Assembly: GCA_027482225.1 (NCBI GenBank)
Contig: JAIXWD010000017.1
Span: 1-64,000, forward strand
Direction: 5' to 3'
Length of the DNA stretch: 64,000 nt
DNA from: Bacteroidota bacterium
GTDB taxonomy: Bacteria > Bacteroidota > Bacteroidia > UKL13-3
Shown: positions 37,301-45,464 of the stretch, piece by piece
How the letters are laid out: every line of letters begins with the position of its first letter
Position numbering within the stretch: the first letter of the stretch is position 1
The notes under the pieces: model-generated
The model's input: only the letters and a program-made list of their open reading frames with translations
The model's database searches: none
What the model was told of the DNA's origin: nothing
Translations under genes and position numbers: made by a program

Positions 37301-39861
37301 TGAATTTTGTTTACCTTGATAGTGTGCAATCGTTTATACATAGCAGTACCATTGATTGGGGAGATAACTCTGTTACCGTTGATAGTTTTTATTATAGCCC
37401 TAAAATAGGATTAAACGATGGTTATTTTGTTAATGGTTTCCGCAGGGTGCGTTACAATTACTATTTTGGCGTGTGTGGCGAAAAAACCATTGGTGATTTA
37501 ATAGACAGTTTACCTTTCCCTAATGGCTTACCTGGCGTAAATGCTACAACTCGATATATTGATAATTACACCATGCGTATATATAATGTAACCAGTAATC
37601 CAAACGGCTCTTTAAATCGTATTGGTAGGGTGGTTACCAACGATTCTACCATTTGGGAAGAATGTGGTAAGCGCTTTACGGTGGCTGATAAAGATACCAT
37701 TGCTAAGTTTTATAGAAGTGAAATACTTGACCGTGCAAAAATGTTATTGCCTGTTACACATAAATATTGGTCAAGCTCTTACGAAGCTGATTGTAAACGA
37801 AGCGGCTCTACTCCAAGAGCTGTTCGCCACCAATTGTTAAGTACCAAAGAATGTAAAAAACAAACGGTAGATAACAAACTATTGGTTCGTGGTGTAATAG
37901 ATTCCGTTATGACACGCGATGCCAAAGGAAATTTTGATGATGTGTTCTGTAAAAACGAGCCAGTTCATTTTTATGATTCGATTCGTTATTACCGCAATGA
38001 TTGTTCTTTATCTGATATTAATACAAACCCAAATGGCGCACCTATAAGTAGTACTAATACCCCTCCTTGTACCTATTCGGTTGGAGCTCCATACAATGAC
38101 CCTTTAAATGGTTATCATTACGATACCGTAAATTATTGGAGAAAAGGTTCGGTTGATATTAATGAGTATTACCCATGTGGAGATTTTATAGAAAAAGTTA
38201 AATACTACTTTGGAGACGGAGACTCAGCTATGTGGACCAATCCTGTGCATAAATACAAACAAGCAGGCGAATACACGGTAACCTTGCTTAGCCGTGATAA
38301 AAATGGTTGCTGGGACACTGCTTTCTGTAAATTAATTGTAACAGAACCGAATGCTATTCCTGTAATTAAGCCTGGTGTTTACAATTGCGGAAGTCCTGTT
38401 ACGTTCTTCGATCGTTCTAACATGAGTCCTATACCGGGATACACGTACAATAAGTTTGACAGCATACGCTTTGAGCCAAATGCATCAACTGGTCAACTTG
38501 TAAACAGAAACTATTGGTTTTTTGGCGAGCGTAAAACAGACACCTTGCGTTTTGATGCGCAGTATATAGATACGCCTGTATGGAATTACCGTGGTAATGG
38601 TGCATTTAGAATTAAGTTAGTAGTAGAAACTGCTCAAGGATGTAAAGACACTGCATTTGTAAATTTAAACATCAAAGGTCCTCGTCCTAATTTCAAAGTA
38701 ATTACAGATACAGTTGGTTGTGCACCATTTACCATTAAAGTAGTAAATCTTGCTGATGTTGAGGGTGCTGAAAGCCCTACCGACAAGCCAACAAAACGTA
38801 CAGACATACTTTGGGGTGATCCTAATAACCAAACATCGGTCAGCTTAAGTCAGTACGACACACTCACATTTACTTACAGCGATTCGGGTACCTTTTTTAT
38901 TGTTGCCAGAAGTGATGATAATAACCCGCAATCGGATAACAATGGATGTAAGATAGTTTACTATCCTGATACCGTTGACGGGATAAATGCACCTGTTCGC
39001 ATTGTTGTGAAAAGGTCTTACCCTGCTGAAATGAGTATTGACAAGCAAATTGTTTGTGTAGACCAACCGTTTACTATAACCAACAAGTCGGATACGATTA
39101 GTTACACGGAGTTTAAATACGAAATGATTAATGATGATGGAAATGTGTTTATCGATTCAATCATTAAATCTAATTTAGACAACAAGTTTACTTATACATT
39201 CCCAGATACGGGTAGTTATAGCGTAAGGCTCTTCCCAACCAAAATTGCACCTGGCTTGCCAAATTGTAAATTGTTTGATACGGCATCTGTTCGTGTAGTT
39301 CGTCCATTTGCAAGCTTTACTATCGATTCTGCAGCAAACTCACCTAAGTTTGGCTTAAAAAACACATCGGTATCATCTAGCGAATACACTTGGACTGCTT
39401 CAAAAAATGGTACCATCATTAGTCAAGTTGATAAGGTTGAATCAGACAGAGATTGGAATTTTGACTTTGGAACGGATACAGGGGATGTTGTAATATGTTT
39501 ACAAGCATTTACCCCAGACCCTGCTAAACCTGTTTGTATGGATAGTGTTTGTCAAACCATTTCTTATCGTTTTGTGATAGAATTAGAGATTTACAATGTA
39601 TTTACTCCTACTCCAAAAGATGGAAAAAATGATGTGTTTGACATTAAGATTCAAGGTCAAAAATTATACGACTTGGTAATTTATAACCGTTGGGGAACCA
39701 AAGTTTTTGAAAGCACAGATGCCACATACGATTGGAACGGTACAAACATGAACGATGGCAGTGATTGTGCAGAAGGAACCTACTTCTATGTATTTAAGTA
39801 CGAATTGTTAAACGGTGAAAAGAAAACTGTAAACGGTACAGTTACTTTAATTAGAGAATAA
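34354..39861 (+). CDS. Giant PKD-repeat surface protein with T9SS type B C-terminal domain
   Basis: An 1835-residue exported protein. ATG 34354 (MRKQVLKFYLLLL) is preferred over the start 90 bases upstream since it yields a signal peptide ending VHAQ. Several PKD domains are visible by WDFGDG, WNFGDP, WGDN and YFGDGDS motifs with following H.Y patterns. A long middle part rich in Trp, Pro, Tyr and paired Cys has no family I recognise. The end (about 1745-1835) is the T9SS sorting domain with NVFTPTPKDGKND, LVIYNRWGTKVF and EGTYFYVFKY. It follows the anti-sigma-like gene and is closed by a strong terminator, so it may be in the sigma operon and regulon. Likely role: adhesion or surface layer. 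Confidence 0.85.
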   Translation: MRKQVLKFYLLLLLSLLGFKSVHAQSLALSLSSPTICLGDQLSIDAALTGLPAGVTATNCTFDYNNDGTVESTIPNGGPNYTTQYLYTTPGNFIIKVEVNLSNSAKVTQTIPIIVYRLPIPSATVNGQPIQCFRGNLVTLTNTSIKTDNRIYRTQIIWGDGNVDNFPFPVLGQNYSHSYNTNGQFNITVKAIDSVGCTADTFYTGMLTIKANITPSFNVLGPPGCFCSPFMLENTTTQVPFNQVKSYTWDFGDGQTFTRSRPWNLPIDSLNYDTIWHNYCKNGTFLPALTIEDITGCIDSFRYTVAMTANKPRNIVISLDPRPFLSLTDTVFGLRRDSVCFDKEGLKTLTFVQTPNPEISVGNGEVLWNFGDPPSMQQNLNNNSWNPPHTFVRGLGAYNVNLLVWPLRPNPACRKDTTIVVEVLGPRARIEDPQNMITLKPTEQNQCNPLGNYYKIVNFVNTAQYYKSDHVFRRWDFGDDVAPQCTSYLVPKAGYPLPGGWVDATDQYNNSDGYWRQGGKVFEGKRLDCRYSADTLPLHRYTSWDEIYRRYRFGHDFMPWNPNQYSTNPADTLPTANPRKILVHKDDTAWWGKPVYLNPATGVWSLTQGSGPAPYGLWPRIDTVASFDENGQPNPQDLRPFNRFTMQNGAPDPVSGFWGNTKRGGYGFFPKGFVVDPRTDTMEAKYTGIDGVFYRHNYETMVDPSRTLYRYLFDKAVQKCYTVEQFLKDTFNNVGNKTHIVANDFTKLDSLDCNDDDQVQLKLMRPDATGLGMRGKECPGSFFNPDQAGINFMMGAVDNALGQYPGISPDCGASWIRMNLDSMADRRDQTPCALDGFINYTGATGPAPQAGGTFSTTPGGLTYPPFSLNPDYNQFFMPPNRWNAPGGTNFWYHYGTNTIPLEVSPISGVTFFPPANPTGDITIGLIVGTGDPNNPCISDTVWYHNFLNITDLDGRFYVDPVYAPITNIPTNGACKYYCKNDMVNFVYLDSVQSFIHSSTIDWGDNSVTVDSFYYSPKIGLNDGYFVNGFRRVRYNYYFGVCGEKTIGDLIDSLPFPNGLPGVNATTRYIDNYTMRIYNVTSNPNGSLNRIGRVVTNDSTIWEECGKRFTVADKDTIAKFYRSEILDRAKMLLPVTHKYWSSSYEADCKRSGSTPRAVRHQLLSTKECKKQTVDNKLLVRGVIDSVMTRDAKGNFDDVFCKNEPVHFYDSIRYYRNDCSLSDINTNPNGAPISSTNTPPCTYSVGAPYNDPLNGYHYDTVNYWRKGSVDINEYYPCGDFIEKVKYYFGDGDSAMWTNPVHKYKQAGEYTVTLLSRDKNGCWDTAFCKLIVTEPNAIPVIKPGVYNCGSPVTFFDRSNMSPIPGYTYNKFDSIRFEPNASTGQLVNRNYWFFGERKTDTLRFDAQYIDTPVWNYRGNGAFRIKLVVETAQGCKDTAFVNLNIKGPRPNFKVITDTVGCAPFTIKVVNLADVEGAESPTDKPTKRTDILWGDPNNQTSVSLSQYDTLTFTYSDSGTFFIVARSDDNNPQSDNNGCKIVYYPDTVDGINAPVRIVVKRSYPAEMSIDKQIVCVDQPFTITNKSDTISYTEFKYEMINDDGNVFIDSIIKSNLDNKFTYTFPDTGSYSVRLFPTKIAPGLPNCKLFDTASVRVVRPFASFTIDSAANSPKFGLKNTSVSSSEYTWTASKNGTIISQVDKVESDRDWNFDFGTDTGDVVICLQAFTPDPAKPVCMDSVCQTISYRFVIELEIYNVFTPTPKDGKNDVFDIKIQGQKLYDLVIYNRWGTKVFESTDATYDWNGTNMNDGSDCAEGTYFYVFKYELLNGEKKTVNGTVTLIRE

Positions 39862-39884
39862 AAACGCTTGATATTTCATATTAA

Positions 39885-39916
39885 AGAGGGCTTGCATTGC
39901 AGGCCCTCTTTTTTTT
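39885..39916 (+). terminator. Strong intrinsic terminator after the giant PKD gene
   Basis: Stem AGAGGGCTTGC (39885-39895) with GCAGGCCCTCT (39899-39909), 11 pairs including one G-U, a three-base loop, followed by a run of T. It ends the sigma/PKD transcription unit. Confidence 0.9.
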
Positions 39917-39932
39917 GCAATAAGTTTTTAGT

Positions 39933-39940
39933 TAGTTTTG
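39933..39940 (+). promoter_or_regulatory. Possible Bacteroidota -7 element upstream of asd
   Basis: TAGTTTTG fits the Bacteroidota -7 consensus TAnnTTTG, 32 bases before the asd ATG and just after the terminator. A TTTG upstream is present but the 15-base spacing is shorter than usual. Confidence 0.35.
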
Positions 39941-39972
39941 TTATCTCAATTTTAAAACATCAAACCAAATAA

Positions 39973-40971
39973 ATGAAAATTGCTGTTGTAGGCGCTACCG
40001 GATTGGTAGGTACTGTTATGCTTAAGTTGTTAGCCGAAAGAAATTTTCCTGTTACTGAATTAATTCCTGTTGCTTCGGAGAAATCTGTAGGTAAAGAAAT
40101 AAATTTCAGGGGAAAAACTTACAAGGTTCACAGCATGCAACAAGCAATTGAAAAAAAGCCTCACATAGCTTTATTTTCTGCAGGCGGAAACACTTCGTTA
40201 CAATTTGCAGAGGTGTTTGCTAGTGTAGGCACTTTTGTAATTGATAACTCATCGGCATGGCGAATGCAGCCTGACAAAAAATTGATCGTACCTGAAATTA
40301 ATGCAGATGCCATTACAGTTAATGATAAAATTATAGCAAACCCAAACTGTTCAACCATTCAAATGGTGCTTGCTTTAAACCCATTGCATAAGAAATACGG
40401 TATTAAACGCATTGTTGTATCAACCTACCAAAGTATTACCGGAACAGGTATTAAGGCAGTTAAACAAATGGAAAACGAACGACAAGGCATTATAGGTGAG
40501 ATGGCTTATGCGCATCAAATTGACAAAAATTGCATTCCGCAAATAGATACGTTTTTGGAAAATGGCTACACCAAAGAAGAAATGAAAATGGTGAATGAAA
40601 CAAAAAAGATTATGCGTGATGACAACATACATGTTACTGCAACTTGTGTACGTATACCTGTAATGGGAGGTCACAGCGAAAGTGTTAACGTAGAGTTTAA
40701 TAAAGAGTTTAACTTGGTTGATGTTAGAAGGATGCTTGAGAATACACCTGGAATAATTGTAAAAGATGATATTGATAAAGCCGTTTACCCAATGCCTTTA
40801 ATTGACGCACACAATAGGGATGAAGTTTTTGTTGGAAGAATTAGAAGAGACGAATCTCAACCCAATTCTTTAAACATGTGGATTGTTGCAGATAATTTAA
40901 GAAAAGGTGCTGCTACTAATGCAATTCAAATTGCTGAATACCTGGTTGACAAAAATTTTGTTATTGCTTAG
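39973..40971 (+). CDS. asd: Aspartate-semialdehyde dehydrogenase
   Basis: NADPH-dependent reduction of aspartyl phosphate to aspartate semialdehyde, the branch point to lysine/diaminopimelate, threonine and methionine. 332 residues, normal length. The N-terminal Rossmann motif GATGLVGTVML is at residues 7-17. The catalytic Cys lies in NPNCSTIQ (near residue 128), and the catalytic His in the MGGHSESV block. The C-terminal substrate-binding R-D-residues are in GRIRRDES. It begins a short rightward group with the cytochrome-b5-like and thioredoxin-like genes. Confidence 0.97.
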   Translation: MKIAVVGATGLVGTVMLKLLAERNFPVTELIPVASEKSVGKEINFRGKTYKVHSMQQAIEKKPHIALFSAGGNTSLQFAEVFASVGTFVIDNSSAWRMQPDKKLIVPEINADAITVNDKIIANPNCSTIQMVLALNPLHKKYGIKRIVVSTYQSITGTGIKAVKQMENERQGIIGEMAYAHQIDKNCIPQIDTFLENGYTKEEMKMVNETKKIMRDDNIHVTATCVRIPVMGGHSESVNVEFNKEFNLVDVRRMLENTPGIIVKDDIDKAVYPMPLIDAHNRDEVFVGRIRRDESQPNSLNMWIVADNLRKGAATNAIQIAEYLVDKNFVIA

Positions 40972-40979
40972 CGGTATTC

Positions 40980-41219
40980 ATGAGTAATCTTTCTACCTTT
41001 ACAAAGTCGCAATTGGCATTAAGAAATGGCCAAGATAATGACCAAATATGGGTTGCATATAAAGGTGTAATTTATGATGTAACAAAAAGCAGGTTATGGC
41101 GAAACGGAAAGCACTACGAGCATTGGGCTGGGCAAGATTTAACCGAAGAATTAAAAGATGCGCCACACAGTAACACGGTGTTTGATAAGTTTGATATTGT
41201 AGGATATTTAGAAAAATAA
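40980..41219 (+). CDS. Small cytochrome b5-like heme-binding domain protein
   Basis: A 79-residue single-domain protein of the Cyt-b5 family. It opens FTKSQLALRNGQDN, then has WVAYKGVIYDVTKS, the first likely heme ligand in GKHYEHWAGQDL (His in place of the HPGG loop) and the second in APHSNTVFDKF, and ends VGYL. There is no signal peptide, so it is a soluble cytoplasmic electron carrier or heme/steroid binder. The gene is eight bases after asd and three before the thioredoxin-like gene, so it is co-transcribed; no functional link with asd is evident. Confidence 0.85.
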   Translation: MSNLSTFTKSQLALRNGQDNDQIWVAYKGVIYDVTKSRLWRNGKHYEHWAGQDLTEELKDAPHSNTVFDKFDIVGYLEK

Positions 41220-41222
41220 TAC

Positions 41223-41819
41223 ATGAGCACAAAAGCATTTAGCTTTGACAATTACATTTTAAAAGGTATGACATACGATGTGTACCTTGATTTGTTGATA
41301 GATTTATTATCGGAGGGAAAAACCACGGGATTAAATCAAGATGATGGATTAATTGAATATGCAAAGTTGAATATTCAACGCATGGAGCGTATTTACAAAA
41401 CTATTATTATTAATGATGAGCTTGCCAATAAAGTAAAAGCCATTACCGAAAAACAAATATGGATTGGTATTACCGAAGGCTGGTGTGGTGATGCAGCGCA
41501 AAGTATACCCTTATTTGAAAGGCTAGCTGAATTAAACGATAACATTAGTTTTAAAATAGTGTTACGTGATGAAAACTTGGACTTGATAGACAGAAACCTA
41601 ACCAATGGAGGAAGGGCAATACCGATTATAATTGCAATACAAAACGATCAAGAAATATGGAAATGGGGTCCACGGCCCAAGTCGTTGCAAGCTATTGTAG
41701 AAGAGTTTAAACAAAACCCAACCGTTACATATGAAGAATTAAAAACCCAGCTTCATACTTGGTATGCAAAAAACAAAACATCTGAGCAGCAAAAGGAGTT
41801 AACTAAATTAATAAAGTAA
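41223..41819 (+). CDS. Thioredoxin-fold protein with single active-site Cys
   Basis: A 198-residue cytoplasmic protein with a C-terminal thioredoxin fold. The active-site position reads EGWCGDAAQSIP, so only the first Cys of CxxC is kept (CGDA). The following FKIVLRDENLDL and the cis-Pro region GGRAIPIIIA match the thioredoxin-family proteins of this type in Bacteroidota. A one-Cys site suggests monothiol or structural rather than disulphide-reductase chemistry. It is the last gene of the asd group, followed by a terminator. Confidence 0.82.
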   Translation: MSTKAFSFDNYILKGMTYDVYLDLLIDLLSEGKTTGLNQDDGLIEYAKLNIQRMERIYKTIIINDELANKVKAITEKQIWIGITEGWCGDAAQSIPLFERLAELNDNISFKIVLRDENLDLIDRNLTNGGRAIPIIIAIQNDQEIWKWGPRPKSLQAIVEEFKQNPTVTYEELKTQLHTWYAKNKTSEQQKELTKLIK

Positions 41820-41823
41820 TTAT

Positions 41824-41849
41824 AAAAAGCCCTGAAAATGGGCTTTTTT
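41824..41849 (+). terminator. Intrinsic terminator after the thioredoxin-like gene
   Basis: Hairpin AAAAAGCCC (41824-41832) and GGGCTTTTT (41840-41848) with a seven-base loop and T-run, five bases after the stop codon. Confidence 0.9.
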
Positions 41850-42418
41850 ATTGCTAGTTAATTTCCATTAAAATCAACACCTATAAGCCAAGAATTTCTT
41901 AATCAATGTTACCAATAATAGTTACCCTTAGGCTTTAAAAGGAAAGTAGTAAAAACAAATAATTAAATACATATATAGGGTTTGTATTATGTTATAAATT
42001 AACCCCAAAGCAGTCTTAAACTACAAACTAAATTCAATTACTAAAGGAAATAGATTACAACTGTCTTATTTCGAAATTTGAAATAAAAAATGAATGTTTA
42101 GTGCAAGCATTTTTACATTTGGGCAATAGTTCCAATACACCTATTGTAAAGATATATGTGTTTTGAAATTAAAGGAAAAATAGGAGCCCAATCTGTTACA
42201 TAAGTGTACTAATTGATAAACTTAGACAAGTTTAAAATTTAACATCAATAAAATTTTTTCAAAATAATTATCCGCTAACTATTTGTAAAATAACTCTTAA
42301 AGGACTAATCGTGTTTGAGCAATATCTTAAAGACTTAAAATCATACCCTAAAGTATGATGTTCACATTTAAAAGTGGTTTGGGGATAACGTTTTGTTTAT
42401 GTGCATTTATTTGCGTGC
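41850..42418. other. Long AT-rich intergenic region
   Basis: About 570 bases with no ORF, tRNA or recognisable repeat. The only structure I see is a short inverted repeat near the downstream gene (42340-42359). One DnaA-box-like sequence (TGGGGATAA at about 42378, one mismatch) occurs alone. It presumably contains the promoter of the TolB-like gene. Confidence 0.5.
42340..42359. promoter_or_regulatory. Small inverted repeat upstream of the TolB-like gene
   Basis: ATCATAC (42340-42346) and GTATGAT (42353-42359) with six bases between, about 60 bases before the ATG. No T-run follows, so an operator is more likely than a terminator. Evidence is symmetry and position only. Confidence 0.35.
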
Positions 42419-43531
42419 ATGAAAACGCTGAAAACTTTATTTGCAGCCTTAGCCCTTACTCCTTGTTTATTTGCCCAAGACATAGCTAGTGTTTCGCTGC
42501 CAGAACTCAACCAGAGTCATCCAGAAGAAGATGAAGTGGTGGAGGTATCAAGCCAAGAAAAACATTTTTCTAATTTACGCCAACTTACTTTTGGTGGCGA
42601 TAATGCAGAGGCATATTTTAGTTTTGATGGTAAGAAATTAACCTTTCAAAGTAATAACCCAGCTTGGGGATTAAAGTGCGACCAAATTTTTTGGATGGAT
42701 ATTGAAGAGGCGGCAGATAACCGCATCTATCAACCGTTAAATGTAAGTAACCTACAAGGCCGAACAACTTGTAGTTATTACATGCCTGATAACAAACGCA
42801 TAATTTATGCTTCTACTTTTAAGTCTGGTATCGAATGTCCGCCAGCACCTGAAACCAGTGGTCGTTACCTATGGTCAATAGACCCAAACTATGATATTTT
42901 TGTTGGTGATGAAAATGGAAAAGTATTAAAACAACTAACCGAAGTTTCTGGCTATGATGCCGAGGCAGTAGTATCGCCCAAAGGAGACAAAATTTTATTT
43001 ACCTCAACCCGGGATGGAGATTTGGACTTATACATCATGGATATTAATGGCAAAAATGTTAAACGTTTAACCAATACATTGGGTTATGATGGTGGTGCAT
43101 TTTTTTCTCCTGATGGAAGTAAAATCGTGTTTAGGGCTAGTCGTCCATTAGGCACAGATACGATTGATTACAAAAGCTTGCTTTCAAAGGGTTTGGTAGC
43201 GCCAACCAATATGGAAATTTATACCATGAATGTTGATGGCAGCAATTTGCAACAGATTACAAAATTAGGAAAAGCCAATTGGGCGCCTTTTTACCACCCA
43301 AGCGGAAACAAAATCATCTTTTCATCAAACCACCACAGCGATAAAGGTTACGATTTTCAGCTGTTTATGGTTAATACCGATGGAACAGGTTTAGAGCAAA
43401 TAACATTTGAAAGTAAGTTTAACGCCTTTCCAATGTTCTCTCCTGATGGGAAAAAATTAGTGTTTTCATCGAACAGAAACAACGGTGGAACCCGCGATAC
43501 CAATGTGTTTATTGCCGATTGGGTAGAGTAG
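42419..43531 (+). CDS. Exported TolB-like beta-propeller protein (PD40/WD40-like)
   Basis: A 370-residue secreted protein starting at ATG 42419 with a signal peptide ending LFAQ. The mature part carries PD40 blades with the typical F-S-PDGKKL-FSS pattern: AYFSFDGKKLTFQSN, AVVSPKGDKILFTSTRDG, AFFSPDGSKIVFRAS, PFYHPSGNKIIFSSN and PMFSPDGKKLVFSSN, plus LYIMDINGKNVKRLT turns. These form a six-bladed propeller like TolB. No peptidase domain is attached. It probably acts in the periplasm or outer envelope as a binding scaffold. Confidence 0.88.
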   Translation: MKTLKTLFAALALTPCLFAQDIASVSLPELNQSHPEEDEVVEVSSQEKHFSNLRQLTFGGDNAEAYFSFDGKKLTFQSNNPAWGLKCDQIFWMDIEEAADNRIYQPLNVSNLQGRTTCSYYMPDNKRIIYASTFKSGIECPPAPETSGRYLWSIDPNYDIFVGDENGKVLKQLTEVSGYDAEAVVSPKGDKILFTSTRDGDLDLYIMDINGKNVKRLTNTLGYDGGAFFSPDGSKIVFRASRPLGTDTIDYKSLLSKGLVAPTNMEIYTMNVDGSNLQQITKLGKANWAPFYHPSGNKIIFSSNHHSDKGYDFQLFMVNTDGTGLEQITFESKFNAFPMFSPDGKKLVFSSNRNNGGTRDTNVFIADWVE

Positions 43532-43738
43532 CCCCAAACAAATCTTGCACATTCTTTTTACAGCATAAATAAAGTGATGAAATAATTAATCTTATTTGTA
43601 CACTTTTTTACTTTGCTAAAGCCACATGATTATTCCATCTAATGTAAAAAATTCGGCTTATGCATCACCAACTACTGTATAATTTGGTACAAAGGTTAGG
43701 CTTTTGGGCTATTTTTAACTAAGTTCGTGCCACTCAAA

Positions 43739-45445
43739 ATGACTAAACGCTGGTTACCAAAAGAAGAACCCTCAAAAGATATCGTTGAAAACCTTTCATC
43801 GGCTATCAACGTAAACAAAACACTTTCTGGTGTTTTGGCCCAAAGGGGTATAATTACTTTTGAGGCTGCTAAAAAGTTTTTTCGACCACAATACGCAGAT
43901 TTACACGACCCATTTATTATGCTTGGTATGGATAAAGCCATTACCAGGATTGAACAAGCCATAGCTACAAATGAGAAAATTTTAATCTATGGTGATTACG
44001 ATGTTGACGGAACAACTTCTGTTGCAATTGTTTATGCATTTTTGTTGGCCCGCTATCCCAATGTAGATTTCTATATTCCAGATAGATATATCGAGGGGTA
44101 TGGCATTTCATTTAAAGGAATTGATTGGGCTTCAGAAAATAACTTCTCGTTAATTATTGCTTTAGATTGTGGGATAAAATCTGTAGATCGTGTGGCTTAT
44201 GCCAAAGAAAAAGGCGTTGATTTTATTATTTGCGATCATCATTTACCAGGTGAGGTAATTCCCGATGCAGTAGCTATTCTTAATCCCAAACAATTAAATT
44301 GCCCTTATCCGTTTAAAGAACTTTCAGGCTGTGGAATAGGGTTTAAATTAATACAAGGATATGCTGCTAAGCATTATATCCCTTTTGCCGAAGTTGAACA
44401 ATACATCGATTTAGTAGCTATAAGTATTTCTGCTGATTTGGTTCCAATTTTGGACGAAAACCGCATATTGGTGCATCATGGATTACGTAAGTTAAAATCA
44501 AACCCAAATAAAGGTTTAAGCGCATTGTTAGATACCTATGCCGTTAAACCAGAATATAGCGTAAGTGATGTGGTGTTTTTTATTGGTCCGCGTATTAATG
44601 CAGCTGGCCGTATTGCCGATGCAAAAGATTCTGTTCGATTGATGACATCAAACGATTATGCCACGGCAAAAGAAATAGCAGAGTTGGTAAACCAACACAA
44701 TACTGAACGTAGGCTATTTGATAGTGATATTACCTTACAAGCTTTTGAAATGATTAAGCATGATGAACAATTTGCCGACCGCAAATCAACGGTATTATTT
44801 AATAATGCATGGCACAAAGGCGTAATTGGTATTGTTGCTTCACGTTTAATAGAAAAGTTTTATCGCCCAACCATTATTTTAACCGAAAGTAATGGACTTG
44901 CAACAGGTAGCGCGCGTTCTGTTGAAGGTTTTGATTTATACAGCGCCATTGAAGAGTGCAGCGATTTATTAGAGCAGTACGGAGGCCATACACATGCTGC
45001 AGGTTTAACCTTAAAGTTAGAAAATGTAAAACCATTTGCCGAAAAATTTGAACGCATTGTTTCATCCAATATAGTAGAGCGCAGCTTAACACCCGAAATT
45101 GAATATGATGCTGAAATACTGCTTCGTTCCATCTCTCCAAAGTTTTTTAATGTACTAAAACAATTTTCTCCATTTGGCCCAGGAAATCAAAGCCCAATGT
45201 TTATGAGCAAAAATGTTTGGGAAGTTGGCGATGTGATGATAGTAGGAAATAACCACTTAAAAATGAGCATCACCCAAGAAGATGGCGGACGTATTTTTAA
45301 GGCCATTGCATTTGGTTTAGGCGAGCATTACGACAAAGTTTCTCAAGGCATATCGTTTGATATTTGTTACACGGTAGAAGAGAACCACTTTAACGGGCAT
45401 GTTAACCTCCAACTCAACATCAAGGATATTTTGTTTAGAAGTTAA
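43739..45445 (+). CDS. recJ: Single-stranded-DNA-specific 5'-3' exonuclease RecJ
   Basis: A 568-residue RecJ, acting in RecF-pathway recombination, mismatch repair and base excision repair. DHH-family motifs: IYGDYDVDGTTS (motif I, about 80-91), LDCG (II), CDHH (III, metal binding) and the AGRI/DAxxS-type block (INAAGRIADAKDSVRL). The DHHA1 domain shows GGHTHAAGLTL (GGH motif), and a C-terminal OB-fold follows. ATG 43739 is preferred to the GTG at 43727 because it gives the usual N-terminus (MTKRW). Confidence 0.96.
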   Translation: MTKRWLPKEEPSKDIVENLSSAINVNKTLSGVLAQRGIITFEAAKKFFRPQYADLHDPFIMLGMDKAITRIEQAIATNEKILIYGDYDVDGTTSVAIVYAFLLARYPNVDFYIPDRYIEGYGISFKGIDWASENNFSLIIALDCGIKSVDRVAYAKEKGVDFIICDHHLPGEVIPDAVAILNPKQLNCPYPFKELSGCGIGFKLIQGYAAKHYIPFAEVEQYIDLVAISISADLVPILDENRILVHHGLRKLKSNPNKGLSALLDTYAVKPEYSVSDVVFFIGPRINAAGRIADAKDSVRLMTSNDYATAKEIAELVNQHNTERRLFDSDITLQAFEMIKHDEQFADRKSTVLFNNAWHKGVIGIVASRLIEKFYRPTIILTESNGLATGSARSVEGFDLYSAIEECSDLLEQYGGHTHAAGLTLKLENVKPFAEKFERIVSSNIVERSLTPEIEYDAEILLRSISPKFFNVLKQFSPFGPGNQSPMFMSKNVWEVGDVMIVGNNHLKMSITQEDGGRIFKAIAFGLGEHYDKVSQGISFDICYTVEENHFNGHVNLQLNIKDILFRS

Positions 45446-45464
45446 CGCACTCTATTTTTTTTAT

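Noticed and set aside
41850..42418. Long gap as an alternative replication origin
   Set aside because: Only one near-consensus DnaA box and a few two-mismatch ones; no parS-like site nearby.
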